Under the pieces are notes generated by a model that was given only the letters and a program-made list of their open reading frames with translations, was not told the DNA's origin and searched no databases. This document shows positions 14,401-28,200 of a stretch of DNA of 64,000 bases, in pieces (the stretch's first letter is position 1; every line of letters starts with the position of its first letter). This stretch comes from Petrolisthes cinctipes (taxonomy: Eukaryota > Arthropoda > Malacostraca > Decapoda > Porcellanidae), in assembly GCA_033782935.1 (NCBI GenBank), contig JAWQEG010000411.1:369501-433500 (forward strand), read 5' to 3'. The translations under genes were made by a program, and so were the position numbers.

Positions 14401-15339
14401 TAAAGGCGATATATCAAATTCAGGCCCAAAACACCCGAAAATTCGATATTATGGGGTCCCAGAAGCGATTTGTACATGCCTACTCCGTGTTAGAGTATTT
14501 TCAAAATACAGGCCCAAAACATGCTGAAAATCGATATTTTAGATGCCCAAAGTCAATATGTGCATGTATCTTCTGTACCCGTTTATATCTCAAATTCAGG
14601 CTCAAAAAACCCGAAATTTCAATATTTTGGGGTCCCAGAAGCGATCTGTACATGCCTACTCCGTGTTAGAGTATTTTCAAAATACAGGCCAAAAACATAC
14701 TGAAAATCGATCTTTTAGGTGCCCAAAAGTCAATATGTGCCTGCATCTTCTGTACTCGTTTACATCTCAAATTCTGGCCCTAAACATCCGAAAATTCAAT
14801 ATTTTGGGGTCCCAGAAGCGATCTGTACATGCCTACTCAGTGCTAGAATGTTTTCAAAATATAGGCTCAAAATATGTTCAAAATCGATATTTTAGGTGCC
14901 CAAAAGTCGATATGTGCATGCATCTTCTGTACTCGTTTATATCTCAAATTCAAGCTCAAAACACCCGAAAATTCGATATTTTGGGGTCCCAGAACCAATC
15001 TGTACATGCCTACTCAGTGCTAGAATATTTTCAAAATATAGGCTAAAAACATGCTAAAAATCGATATTTTAGGTGCGTAAAGGCGATATCTCAAATTCAG
15101 GCCCAAAACACCCGAAAATTCGATATTATGGGGTCCTAGAAGCGATTTGTACATGCCTACTCAGTGCTAGAATGTTTTCAAAATATAGGCTCAAAATATG
15201 TTCAAAATCGATATTTTAAGTGTCCAAAGTCGATATGTGCATGCATCATCTGTACCCGTTTATATCTTAAATTCAGGCACAAAACACCCGAAAATTCGAT
15301 ATTTTGGGGTCCCAGAAGTGATCTGTACATGCCTACTTA

Positions 15340-16560
15340 GTGCTAGAATATTTTCAAAATATAGGCCCAAAACATGCTAAAAATCGATATTTTAGGTGCC
15401 CGAAGTCGATATCTCAAATCCAGGCCCAAAACACCCACAAATTCGATATTTTGGGGTCCCAGAAGCGATCTGTACATGCCTACTCCGTGTTAGAGTATTT
15501 TCAATATACAGGCCCAAAACATACTGAAAATCGATGTGTTAGGTGCCCAAAAGTCGATATATGCATGCATCTTCTGTACCCGTTTATATCTCAAATTCAG
15601 GCTCCAAACACCCGAAAATTCGATATTTTGGGGTCCCAGAAGCGATCTGTACATGCCTACTCAGATGCAGGCCCAAAACATGCTGAAAATCGATATTTTA
15701 AATGCCCAAAGTCAACATGTGTATGCATCTTCTGCACTCGCTTATATCTCAAATTCAACCTCGAAACACTCGAAAATTCGATAATTTTGGGTCCCAGAAG
15801 CGATCTGTACATGCCTACTCAGTGCTAGAATTTTTTCAAAATATAGGCTCAAAACATGCTAAAAATCGATATTTTAAGTGTCCAAAGTCGATATGTGCAT
15901 GTATTATCTGTACCCGTTTATATCTCAAATTCAGGCTCAAAACACCCGAACATTCGGTATTTTTGGGTCCTAGAAGCGATCTGTACATCCCTACTCCTAG
16001 GTAGAATGTTTTCAAGATACAGACCCAAAACATGCTCAAAATCGATATTTTAGGTGCCCAAAAGTCGATATGTAGATGCTTCTTCTGTACCCGTTTATAT
16101 CTCAAATTAAGGCTCAAAACACCCGAAAATTCGGTGTTTTTGGTTCCTAGAAGCGATCTGTACATCCCTACTCCTAAATGGAATGTTTTCAATATACAGG
16201 CCCAAAACATACTGAAAATCGATCTTTTAGGTGCCCAAAAGTCAATATGTGCAAGCATCTTCTGTACCCGTTTATATCCCAAATTCAACCTCAAAAAACC
16301 CGAAAATTCGATATTTTTGGGTCCTAGAAGGGATCTGTACATCCCTACTCCTAGTTAGAATGTTTTCAAGATACAGACCCAAAACATGCTCAAAATCGAT
16401 ATTTTAGGTGCCTAAAAGTCGATATGTGCATGCATCTTCTGTACCCGTTTTTATCTCAAATTCAGGCTCAAAACACCCGAAAATTCGATATTTTGGGGTC
16501 CCAGAAGCGATCTGTACATGCCTACTCAGTGCTAGAATATTTTCAAAATATAGGCCCAAA
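15340..16560 (+). repeat. Higher-order block with 18-bp-deleted half A, recurs at about 19.2-20.45 kb
   Basis: Here one half A reads CCTACTCAGATGCAGGCCC and lacks about 18 bp that include the palindrome. This deletion is seen five times: near 15,658, 16,848, 18,355, 19,543 and 20,730. The block around it (15.4-16.4 kb) recurs at an offset of 3,887 (19.3-20.3 kb), and the deletion monomer also recurs at an offset of about 1,189. The deletion is a convenient mark for this subfamily. Confidence 0.8.
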
Positions 16561-19500
16561 ACATGCTAAAAATCGATTTTTTAGGTGCCCGAAGTCGATA
16601 TCTCAAATCCAGGCCCAAAACACCCACAAATTCGATATTTTGGGGTCCCAGAAGCGATCTGTACATGCCTACTCCGTGTTAGAGTATTTTCAATATACAG
16701 GCCCAAAACATACTGAAAATCGATGTGTTAGGTGCCCAAAAGTCGATATATGCATGCATCTTCTGTACCCGTTTATATCTCAAATTCAGGCTCCAAACAC
16801 CCGAAAATTCGATATTTTGGGGTCTCAGAAGCGATCTGTACATGCCTACTCAGATGCAGACCCAAAACATGCTGAAAATCGATATTTTAAATGCCCAAAG
16901 TCAACATGTGTATGCATCTTCTGCACTCGTTTATATCTCAAATTCAACCTCAAAACACTCGAAAATTCGATAATTTTGGGTCACAGAAGCGATCTGTACA
17001 TGTCTAGTCAGTGCTAGAATGTTTTCAAAATATAGGCTGAAAACATGCTGAAAATCGATATTTTAGGTGCCCAAAGTCAATATGTGCATGCATCTTCTGT
17101 ACCCGTTTATATCTCAAATTCAGGCTCAAAACACCCGAACATTCGGTATTTTTGGGTCCTAGAAGCGATCTGTACATGCCTACTCAGTGCTAGAATGTTT
17201 TCAAAATATAGGCTCAAAACATGCTAAAAATCGATATTTTAAGTGTCCAAAGTCGATATGTGCATGCATCATCTGTACCCGTTTATATCTCAAATTCAGG
17301 CTCAAAACACCCGAAAATTCGATATTTTGGGGTCAAAGAAGTGATCTGTACATGCCTACTTAGTGCTAGAATATTCTCAAAATATAGGCCCAAAACATGC
17401 TAAAAATCGATATTTTAGGTGCCCAAAGTCGATATCTCAAATTCAGGCCCAAAACCCCCGAAAATTCGATATTTTGGGGTTCCAGAAGCGAACTGTACAT
17501 GCCTACTCCGTGTTAGAGTATTTTCAAAATACAGGACCAAAACATACTGAAAATCGATCTATTAGGTGCCCAAAAGTCGATATGTGCATGCATCTTCTGT
17601 ACCCGTTTATATCTCAAATTCAGGCTCCAAACATCCGAAAATTCGATATTTTGGGGTCCCAGAAGCGATCTGTACATGCCTTCTCCGTGTTAGGGTATTT
17701 TCAATGTACAGGCCCAAAACATACTGAAAATCGGTCTTTTAGGTGTCCAAAAGTCGATATGTGGATGTATCTTCTGTACCCGTTTATATCTCAAATTCAG
17801 GCTCAAAACACCCGAAAATTCGATATTTTGGGGTCCCAGAAGCGATCTGTACTTGCTTACTCCGTGTTAGAGTATTTTCAAAATACAAAACCAAAACAAG
17901 CTGAAAATCGATATTTTAGGTGTCCAAAGTCGATATGTGCATGCATCTTCTGCACCCGTTTATATCTCAAATTCAGTCTCAAAACACCCGAAAATTCGAT
18001 ATTTTGGGGTCCCAGAAGTGATCTGTACATGCCTACTTAGTGCTAAAATATTTTCAAGATATAGGCCCAAAACAAGCTAAAAATCGATATTTTAGGTGCC
18101 CAAAGTCGATATATCAAATTCAGGCCCAAAACACCCGAAAATTCGATATTTTGGGGTCCCAGAAGCGAACTGTACATGCCTACTCCGTGTTAGAGTATTT
18201 TCAAAATAAGGGCCCAAAACATACTGAAAATCGATCTTTTAGGTGCCCAAAAGTCGATATGTGCATGCATCTTCTGTACCCGTTTATATCTCAAATTCAG
18301 GCTCCAAACACACGAAAATTCGATATTTTGGGGTCCCAGAAGCGATCTGTACATGCCTACTCAGATGCAGGCCCAAAACATGCTGAAAATCGATATTTTA
18401 GGTGCCCAAAGTCAACATGTGTAGGCATCTTCTGCACTCGTTTATATCTCAAATTCAACCTCAAAACACCCGAAAATTCGATAATTTTGGGTCCCAGAAG
18501 CGATCTGTACATGTCTAGTCAGTGCTAGAATGTTTTCAAAATATAGGCTCAAAACATGATAAAAATCGATATTTTAAGTGTCCAAAGTCAATATGTGCAT
18601 GCATATTCTGTACCCTTTTATATCTCAAATTCAGGCTCAAAACACCCGAAAATTCGGTATTTTTGGGTCCTAGATGCGATCTGTACATCCCTACTCCTAG
18701 TTTGAATGTTTTCAAGATACAGACCCAAAACATGCTCAAAATCGATATTTTAGGTGCCCAAAAATCGATATGTGCATGCATCTTCCGTACCCGTTTATAT
18801 CTCAAATTCAGGCTCAAAACACCCGAAAAATCGATATTTTGGGGTCCCAGAAGCGATCTGTACATGCCTACTCAGTGCTAGAATATTTTCAAAATATAGG
18901 CCCAAAACATGCTAAAATCGATATTTTAGGTGCCCAAAGTCGATATCTCAAATTCAGGTCCAAAACACCCAAAAATTCGATATTTTGGGGTCCCAGAAGC
19001 GATCTGTACATGCCTACTCCGTGTTAGAGTATTTTTAATATACAGGCCCAAAACATACTGAAAATCGATCTTTACTGTGCCCAAAAGTCGAGATGTGCAT
19101 GCATCTTCTGTACCCGTTTATATCCCAAATTCAACCACAAAACACCCGAAAATTCAATATTTTTGAGTCCCAGAAGCGATCTGTACATGCCTACTCAGTG
19201 CTAGAATTTTTTCAAAATATAGGCTCAAAACATGCTAAAAATCGATATTTTAAGTGTCCAAAGTCGATATGTGCATGCATCATCTGTACCCGTTTATATC
19301 TTAAATTCAGGCTCAAAACACCCGAAAATTCGATATTTTGGGGTCCCAGAAGTGATCTGTACATGCCTACTCCGTGTTAGAGTATTTTCAATATACAGGC
19401 CCAAAACATACTGAAAATCGATGTGTTAGGTGCCCAAAAGTCGATATATGCATGCATCTTCTGTACCCGTTTATATCTCAAATTCAGGCTCCAAACACCC

Positions 19501-20967
19501 GAAAATTCGATATTTTGGGGTCCCAGAAGCGATCTGTACATGCCTACTCAGATGCAGGCCCAAAACATGCTGAAAATCGATATTTTAAATGCCCAAAGTC
19601 AACATGTGTATGCATCTTCTGCACTCGCTTATATCTCAAATTCAACCTCAAAACACTCGAAAATTCGATAATTTTGGGTCCCAGAAGCGATCTGTACATG
19701 TCTAGTCAGTGCTAGAATGTTTTCAAAATATAGGCACAAAACATGCTGAAAATCGATATTTTAGGTGCCCAAAGTCAATATGTGCATGCATCTTCTGTAC
19801 CCGTTTATATCTCAAATTCAGGCTCAAAACACCCGAACATTCGGTATTTTTGGGTCCTAGAAGCGATCTGTACATCCCTACTCCTAGGTAGAATGTTTTC
19901 AAGATACAGACCCAAAACATGCTCAAAATCGATATTTTAGGTGCCCAAAAGTCGATATGTAGATGCTTCTTCTGTACCCGTTTATGTCTCAAATTAAGGC
20001 TCAAAACACCCGAAAATTCGGTATTTTTGGTTCCTAGAAGCGATCTGTACATCCCTACTCCTAGGTAGAATGTTTTCAATATACAGGCCCAAAACATACT
20101 GAAAATCGATCTTTTAGGTGCCCAAAAGTCAATATGTGCATGCATCTTCTGCACCCGTTTATATCCCAAATTCAACCTCAAAAAACCCGAAAATTCGATA
20201 TTTTTGGGTCCTAGAAGGGATCTGTACATCCCTACTCATAGTTAGAATGTTTTCAAGATACAGACCCAAAACATGCTCAAAATCGATATTTTAGGTGCCT
20301 AAAAGTCGATATGTGCATTCATCTTCTGTACCCGTTTATATCTCAAATTCAGGCTCAAAACACCCGAAAATTCAATATTTTGGGGTCCCAGAAGCGATCT
20401 GTACATGCCTACTCAGTGCTAGAATATTTTCAAAATATAGGCCCAAAACATGCTAAAAATCGATATTTTAGGTGCCCGAAGTCGATATCTCAAATCCAGG
20501 CCCAAAACACCCACAAATTCGATATTTTGGGGTCCCAGAAGCGATCTGTACATGCCTACTCCGTGTTAGAGTATTTTCAATATACAGGCCCAAAACATAC
20601 TGAAAATCGATGTGTTAGGTGCCCAAAAGTCGATATATGCATGCATCTTCTGTACCCGTTTATATCTCAAATTCAGGCTCTAAACACCCGAAAATTCGAT
20701 ATTTTGGGGTCCCACAAGCGATCTGTACATGCCTACTCAGATGCAGGCCCAAAACATGCTGAAAATCGATATTTTAAATGCCCAAAGTCAGCATGTGTAT
20801 GCATCTTCTGCACTCGTTTATATCTCAAATTCAACCTCAAAACACTCGAAAATTAGATAATTTTGTGTCCCAGAAGCGATCTGTACATGTCTAGTCAGTG
20901 CTAGAATGTTTTCAAAATATAGGCTCAAAACATGCTGAAAATCGATATTTTAGGTGCCCAAAGTCAA

Positions 20968-20971
20968 TAGG
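20968..20971. other. Inversion junction between the two satellite arms
   Basis: Left of the junction the + repeat reads GGTGCCCAAAGTCAATA, in half B. From 20,970 the sequence reads GGCATGTACAGATCGCTCC, which is reverse-complement half A. There is no spacer. The two bases TA at 20,968-20,969 fit both sides, so this is a join with 2-bp microhomology. The flanking repeats are not mirror copies of each other: the right side belongs to the CTCCTTGAA subfamily, which the left side lacks. It is therefore not a simple fold-back of one stretch. It could be a real inversion or an assembly join. Confidence 0.9.
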
Positions 20972-21317
20972 CATGTACAGATCGCTCCTTGAACCCAAAA
21001 ATATCGAATTTTCGTGTGTTTTAATCTCGAATTTGAAATATAAACGGGTAAAGAAGATGCATGCACATATCGATTTAGGGCTCCTAAAATATCGATTTTC
21101 AACTTGTTTTGTGCCTATATTTGAAAATATTCTAACACTGAGTAGGCATGTACAGATTGCTCATTGAATCCAAAAAAATCGAATATTCGTGTGTTTTAAT
21201 CACGAATTTGAGATATAAACGGGTACAGAAGATGCATGAATATTTCGACTTTGGACACCTAAAATATAGATTTTTAGCTTGTTTTGGGCCTATATTTTAA
21301 AAACATTCAAGCACTGA

Positions 21318-22620
21318 CTAGGCGTGTACAGATCGCTTCTGGGACCAAAAAATATCGAATTTTCGGGTGTTTTGAGCCTGAATTTGAGATATAAAAGGGT
21401 ACTGAAGATGCATGCACAGATCGCTTCTGGGACGCAAAAATATCAAATTTTCGGTTGTTTTGAGCCTGAATTTGAGATATAAACGGGTACAGAAGATGCA
21501 TGCCCATATTGACTTTGGGCACCTAAAATATCGATTTTCAGCATGTTTTGGGCCTGTATTTTGAAAATACTCTAACACGGAGTATCCATGTACAGATCGC
21601 TTCTGGGACCCAAAAATATCGAATTTTCGGGTGTTTTGAGCCTGAATTTGAGATATAAACAGGTACTGAAGATGCATGCACATATCGACTTTTGTGCACC
21701 TAAAATATCGATTTTGAGCATGTTTTGTGTCTGTATCTTGAAAACATTCCAACTAGGAGTAGGCATGTACAGATCGCTTCTAGGACCCAAAAATACCGAA
21801 TTTTCGGGTGTTTTGGGCCTGAATTTGAGATATAAATGGGTACAGAAGATGCATGCACGTATCGACTTGGGACACTTAAAATATCAATTTTAGCATGTTT
21901 TAAACCTATATTTTGAAAATATTCTAGTACTGAGTAGGCATGTACAGATCGCTTCTGGGACCAAAAAATATCAAATTTTCGGGTGTTTTGAGCCTGAATT
22001 TGAGATATAAACGGGTACAGAAGATGCAAGCACATATCGATTTAGGGCACCTAAAATATTGATTTTCAACTTGTTTTGTGCCTGTATTTGAAAATATTCT
22101 AACACTGAGTAGGCATGTACAGATCGCTCCTTGAATCCAAAAAAATCGAATATTCGTGTGTTTTAATCACGAATTTGAGATATAAACGGGTACAGAAGAT
22201 GCATGAAGATATCGTCTTTGGACACTTAATATATATCAATTTTAGCATGTTTTGAACCTATATTTTGAAAATATTCTAGCACTGAGTAGGCATGTACAGA
22301 TCGCTTCTGGGACCAAAAAATATCAAATTTTCGGGTGTTTTGAGCCTGAATTTGAGATATAAACGGGTACAGAAGATGCATGCACATATCGATTTAGGGC
22401 ACCTAAAATATCGATTTTGAACTTGTTTTGTGCCTGTATTTTGAAAATATTCTAACACTGAGTAGGCATGTACAGATCGCTACTTGAACACAAAAATATC
22501 GAATTTTCGTGTGTTTTAATCTCGAATTTGAAATATAAACGGGTAAAGAAGATGCATGCACATATCGACTTTGGGTACCAAAAATATCGATTTTTAGCAA
22601 GTTTTTGCCCTATGTTTTAA
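21318..22620 (-). repeat. Higher-order block, recurs about 2,198 bp downstream
   Basis: A run of about seven repeats, including a half-unit exchange near 21,414 and the subfamily order around it, recurs at 23,516-24,810 with an offset of 2,198, shifting by a few bases towards the end. The copies differ at scattered single positions. Confidence 0.8.
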
Positions 22621-25259
22621 ATAATATTCTAGTACTAAGTAGGCATGTACAGATTGCTTCTGGGACAAAAAAAATCGAATTTTCGGGTGTTTTGAACCTG
22701 AATTTGAGATATAAACGGGTACTGATGATGCATGCACGTATCGACATTAGGCACCTAAAATATCGTTTTATAGCATGTTTTAGGCCTGTATTATGAAAAT
22801 ATTCTGTCACTGAGTAGACATGTACAGATCGCTTCTGGGACCCAAAAATATCGAATTTTCGGGTGTTTTGAGCCTGAATTTGAGATATTAACGGGTAAAG
22901 AAGATGCATGCACATATCTTCTTTGGGCACCAAAAATATCGATTTTTAGCATGTTTTGGGCCTATATTTTGAAAATATTTAAGCACTGAGTAGGCATGTA
23001 CAGATCGCTTCTGGGACCCAAAAATGTGGAATTTTCGGGTGTTTTCAGCCTGAATTTAGGATGAAAAAGGCACAGAATATTCATACACATATTGACTTTG
23101 GGCAACTAAAATATCAATTTTCAGCATGTTTTGGACATGTATCTTAAAAATATTCTAACACTGAGGAGAAATGTACAGATCGCTACTGGGACCCAAAAAT
23201 ATCAAATTTTCGGGTGTTTTAAGCCTGAATTTGAGATATAAACGGGTACAGAAGATGCATGCACATATCGATTTATGGCTCCTAAAATATCGATTTTCAA
23301 CTTGTTTTGTGCCTATATTTGAAAATATTCTAACACTGAGTAGGCATGTACAGATTGCTCATTGAATCCAAAAAAATCGAATATTCGTGTGTTTTAATCA
23401 CGAATTTGAGATATAAACGGGTACAGAAGATGCATGAATATTTCGACTTTGGACACCTAAAATATAGATTTTTAGCAAGTTTTGGGCCTATATTTTAAAA
23501 ACATTCAAGCACTGACTAGGCATGTACAGATCGCTTCTGGGACCAAAAAATATCGAATTTTCGGGTGTTTTGAGCCTGAATTTGAGATATAAAAGGGTAC
23601 TGAAGATGCATGCACAGATCGCTTCTGGGACGCAAAAATATCAAATTTTCGGTTGTTTTGAGCCTGAATTTGAGATATAAACGGGTAGAGAAGATGAATG
23701 CACATATTGACTTTGGGCACCTAAAGTATCGATTTTCAGCATGTTTTGGGCCTGTATTTTGAAAATACTCTAACACGGAGTATGCATGTACAGATCGCTT
23801 CTGGGACCCAAAAATATCGAATTTTCGGGTGTTTTGAGCCTGAATTTGAGATATAAACAGGTACTGAAGATGCATGCACATATCGACTTTTGGGCACCTA
23901 AAATATCGATTTTGAGCATATTTTGGGTCTGTATCTTGAAAACATTCCAACTAGGAGTAGGCATGTACCGATCGCTTCTAGGACCAAAAAATACCGAATT
24001 TTCAGGTGTTTTGGGCCTGAATTTGAGATATAAATGGGTACAGAAGATGCATGCACATATCGACTTTGGACACTTAAAATATCAATTTTAGCATGTTTTA
24101 AACCTATATTTTGAAAATATTCTAGTACTGAGTAGGCATGTACAGATCGCTTCTGGGACCAAAAAATATCAAATTTTCGGGTGTTTTGAGCCTGAATTTG
24201 AGATATAAACGGGTACAGAAGATGCATGCACATATCGATTTAGGGCACCTAAAATATCGATTTTTAACTTGTTTTGTGCCTGTATTTGAAAATATTCTAA
24301 CACTGAGTAGGCATGTACAGATCGCTCCTTGAATCCAAAAAAATCGAATATTCGTGTGTTTTAATCACGAATTTGAGATATAAACGGGTACAGAAGATGC
24401 ATGAAGATATCGACTTTGGACACTTAAAATATCAATTTTAGCATGTTTTTAACCTATATTTTGAAAATATTCAAGCACTCAGCAGACATGTACAGATCGC
24501 TTCTGGGACCAAAAAATATCAAATTTTCGGGTGTTTTAAGCCTGAATTTGAGATATAAACGGGTACAGAAGATGCATGCACATATCGATTTAGGGCACCT
24601 AAAATATCGATTTTGAACTTGTTTTGTGCCTGTATTTTGAAAATATTCTAACACTGAGTAGGCATGTACAGATCGCTACTTGAACACAAAAATATCGAAT
24701 TTTCGTGTGTTTTAATCTTGAATTTGAGATGTAAACGGGTAAAGAAGATGCATGCACATATCGACTTTGGGCTCCAAAAATATCGATTTTTAGCATGTTT
24801 TTGCCCTATATTTTAAATAATATTCTAGTACTAAGTAGGCATGTACAGATCGCTTTTGGGACAAAAAAAAATCGAATTTTCGGGTGTTTTGAGCCTGAAT
24901 TTGAGATATAAACGGGTACAGAAGATGCATGCAGATATCGTCTTTGGGCACCAAAAATATCGATTTTTAGCTTGTTTTGGGCCTATATTTTGAAAATATT
25001 TAAGCTCTGAGTAGGTATGTACAGATCGCTTCTAAGAACCAAAAAATATGGAATTTTCGGGTGTTTTCAGCCTGAATTAAGGATGTAAAAAGGCACAGAA
25101 TATTTATACACATATTGACTTTGGGCAACTAAAAATATCAATTTTCAGCATGTTTTGGACATGTATCTTAAAAATATTCTAACACTGAGTAGGCATTTCA
25201 GATCGCTTGTGGGACCCAAAAATATCAAATTTTCGGGTGTTTTCAGCCTGAATTTCAGA

Positions 25260-28200
25260 TATAAAAGGGTACTGAAGATGCATGCACAGATCGCTTCTGG
25301 GACGCAAAAATATCAAAATTTCGGTTGTTATGAGCCTGAATTTGAGATATAAACGGGTACAGAAGATGCATGCACATATTGATTCAGGGCACATAAAGTA
25401 TCGATTTTGAACTTGTTTTGTGACTGTATTTGAAAATATTCTAACACTGAGTAGGCATGTACAGATCGCTCCTTGAATCCAAAAAAATCGAATATTCGTG
25501 TGTTTTAATCACGAATTTGAGATATAAACGGGTACAGAAGATGCATGAAGATATCGACTTTGGACACCTAAAATATTGATTTTTAGCATGTTTTGGGCCT
25601 ATATTTTAAAAACATTCAAACACTGACTAGGCATGTACAGATCGCTTCTGGGACCAAAAAATATCGAATTTTCGGGTGTTTTGAGCCTGAATTTGAGATA
25701 TAAAAAGGTACTGAAGATGCATGCACAGATCGCTTCTGGGACGCAAAAATATCAAATTTTCGGTTGTTTTGAGCCTGAATTTGAGATATAAATGGGTACA
25801 GAAGATGCATGCACATATTGATTTAGGGCACATAAAATATCGATTTTGAACTTGTTTTGTGCCTGTATTTTGAAAATATTCTAACACTGAGTAGGCATGT
25901 ACAGATCGCTCCTTGAACACAAAAATATCGAATTTTCGTGTATTTTAATTTCGAATTTAAAATGTAAACGGGTAAAGAAGATGCATGCACATATCGACTT
26001 TGGGCACCAAAAATATCGATTTTTATCATGTTTTTGCCCTATATTTTAAATAATATTCTAGTACTAAGTAGGCATGTACAGATCGCTTCTGGGACAAAAA
26101 AAAATCGAATTTTCGGGTGTTTTGAGCCTGAATTTGACATATAAACGAGTACTGATGATGCATGCACATATCGACATTAGGCACCTAAAATATCGTTTTT
26201 TAGCATGTTTTGGGCCTGTATTTTGAAAATTTTCTAACACTGAGTAGGCATGTACAGATCGCTCCTTGAACCCAAAAATATCGAATTTTCGTGTGTTTTA
26301 ATCTCGAATTTGAAATATAAACGGGTAAAGAAGATGCATGCACATATCGACTTTGGGCACCAAAAATATCGATTTTTAGCATGTTTTTGCCCTATATTTT
26401 AAATATTTTTCTAGTACTAAGTAGGCATATACAGATCGCTTCTGTGACAAAAAAATTCGAATTTTCGGGTGTTTTGAACCTGAATTTGAGATATAAACGT
26501 GTACTGATGATGCATGCACATATCGACATTAGGCACCTAAAATATCGTTTTTTAGCATGTTTTGGGCCTGTATTTTGAAAATATTCTGTCACTGAGTAGA
26601 CATGTACAGATAGCTTCTGGGACCCCAAAATATCGAATTTTCGGGTGTTTTGAGCCTGAATTTGAGATATAAACGGGTACAGAAGATGCATGCACATATC
26701 GTCTTTGGGTACCAAAAATATCGATTTTTAGCATGATTTGGGCCTATATTTTGAAAATATTTAAGCACTGTGTAGGCATGTACAGATCGCTTCTGGGACC
26801 CAAAAATATCGAATTTTCGGGTGTTTTCAGCCTGAATTAAGGATGTAAAAAGGCACAGAATATTTATACACATATTGACTTTGGGCAACTAAAATATCAA
26901 TTTTCAGCATGTTTTGGACATGTATCTTAAAAATATTCTAACACTGAGTAGGCATGTTCAGATCGCTTGTGGGACCAAAAAATATCAAATTTTCGGGTGT
27001 TTTGAGCCTGAATTTGAGATATAAAAGGGTACTGAAGATGCATGCACAGATCGCTTCTGGGACGCAAAAATATCAAATTTTGTCTGTTGTTTTGAGCCTG
27101 AATTTGAGATATAAACTTGTACAGAAGAGGCATGCACATATCGATTTAAGGAAACTAAAATATCGATTTTCAACTTGTTTTGTGCCTGTATTTGAAAATA
27201 TTCTAACACTGAGTAGGCATGTACAGATCGCTCCTTGAATCCAAAAAAATCGAATTTTCGTGTGTTTTAATCACGAATTTGAGATATAAACGGGTAAAGA
27301 AGATGCATGCACATATCGACTTTAGGCACCAAAAATATAGACTTTTAGCATGTTTTTGCCCTATATTTTGATAATATTCTAGTACTAAGTAGGCATGTAC
27401 AGATCGCTTTTTAGACCAAAAAAATTCGATTTTTCGAGTGTTTAGAGCCTGAATTTGAGATATAAACGGGTACTGATGATGCATTCACATATCGACATTA
27501 AGCACCTAAAATATCGATTTTTCAGCATGTTTTGGGCCTGTATTTTGAAAATATTCTGTCACTGAGTAGACATGTCCAGATCGCTTCTGGGTCCCAAAAA
27601 TATCGAATTTTCAGGTGTTTTGAGACAGAATTTGAGATATAAACGGGTACAGAAGATGCATGCACATATCGTCCTTTGGCACCAAAAATATCGATTTTTA
27701 GCATGTTTTGGGCGTATATTTTGATAATATTCTAGCAAGGAGTAGGCATGTACACATCGCTTGTGGGACCAAAAAATATCAAATTTTCGGGTGTTTTGAG
27801 CCTGAATTTGAGATATAAAAGGGTACTGAAGATGCATGCACAGATCGTTTTTGGGTCACAAAAATATCGAATTTTCGGGTGTTTTGAGACTGAATTTGAG
27901 ATATAAACGAGTACAGAAGATGCATGCACATATCGTCCTTGGGCACCAAAAATATCGATTTTTAGCATGTTTTGGGCGTATATTTTGATAATATTCTAGC
28001 AAGGAGTAGGCATGTACAGATCGCTTCTGGGACCCAAAAATATCGAATTTTCGGGTGTTTTGAACCTGAATTTGAGATATATACGAGTACTGAAGATGCA
28101 TTCACATATCGACATTAGGCACCAAAAATATCGATTTTTAGCATTTTTAGGCCTATATTTTGAAAATATTTAAGCACTGAGTTGGCATGTACAGATCGCT

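Larger units (their letters stand above)
1..20969 (+). repeat. 176/177-bp satellite array, + orientation arm
   Basis: Head-to-tail tandem repeats fill this arm without interruption, roughly 126 copies by length. A full repeat, counted from the CTCAAATTCAGG motif, is 176 bp (for example 143-318) or 177 bp when the run in GCCCAAAAGTCG has four A's. Recurrent landmarks are GGGGTCCCAGAAGCGATCTG, TACATGCCTACT, the palindrome ATATTTTCAAAATAT, AAAATCGATATTTTAGG, and GTGCATGCATCTTCTGTACC. About 40 copies are a 147-bp form lacking 29 bp. A 139-bp form (1-142, 4,970 onwards, 8,419 onwards) also lacks 8 bp beside the palindrome. Copies are mostly very alike, with scattered substitutions. I see no gene, tRNA, rRNA or inserted transposon in the arm. 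Repeat length near the nucleosome spacing and the array size fit centromeric or pericentromeric satellite, which is an inference. Confidence 0.97.
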
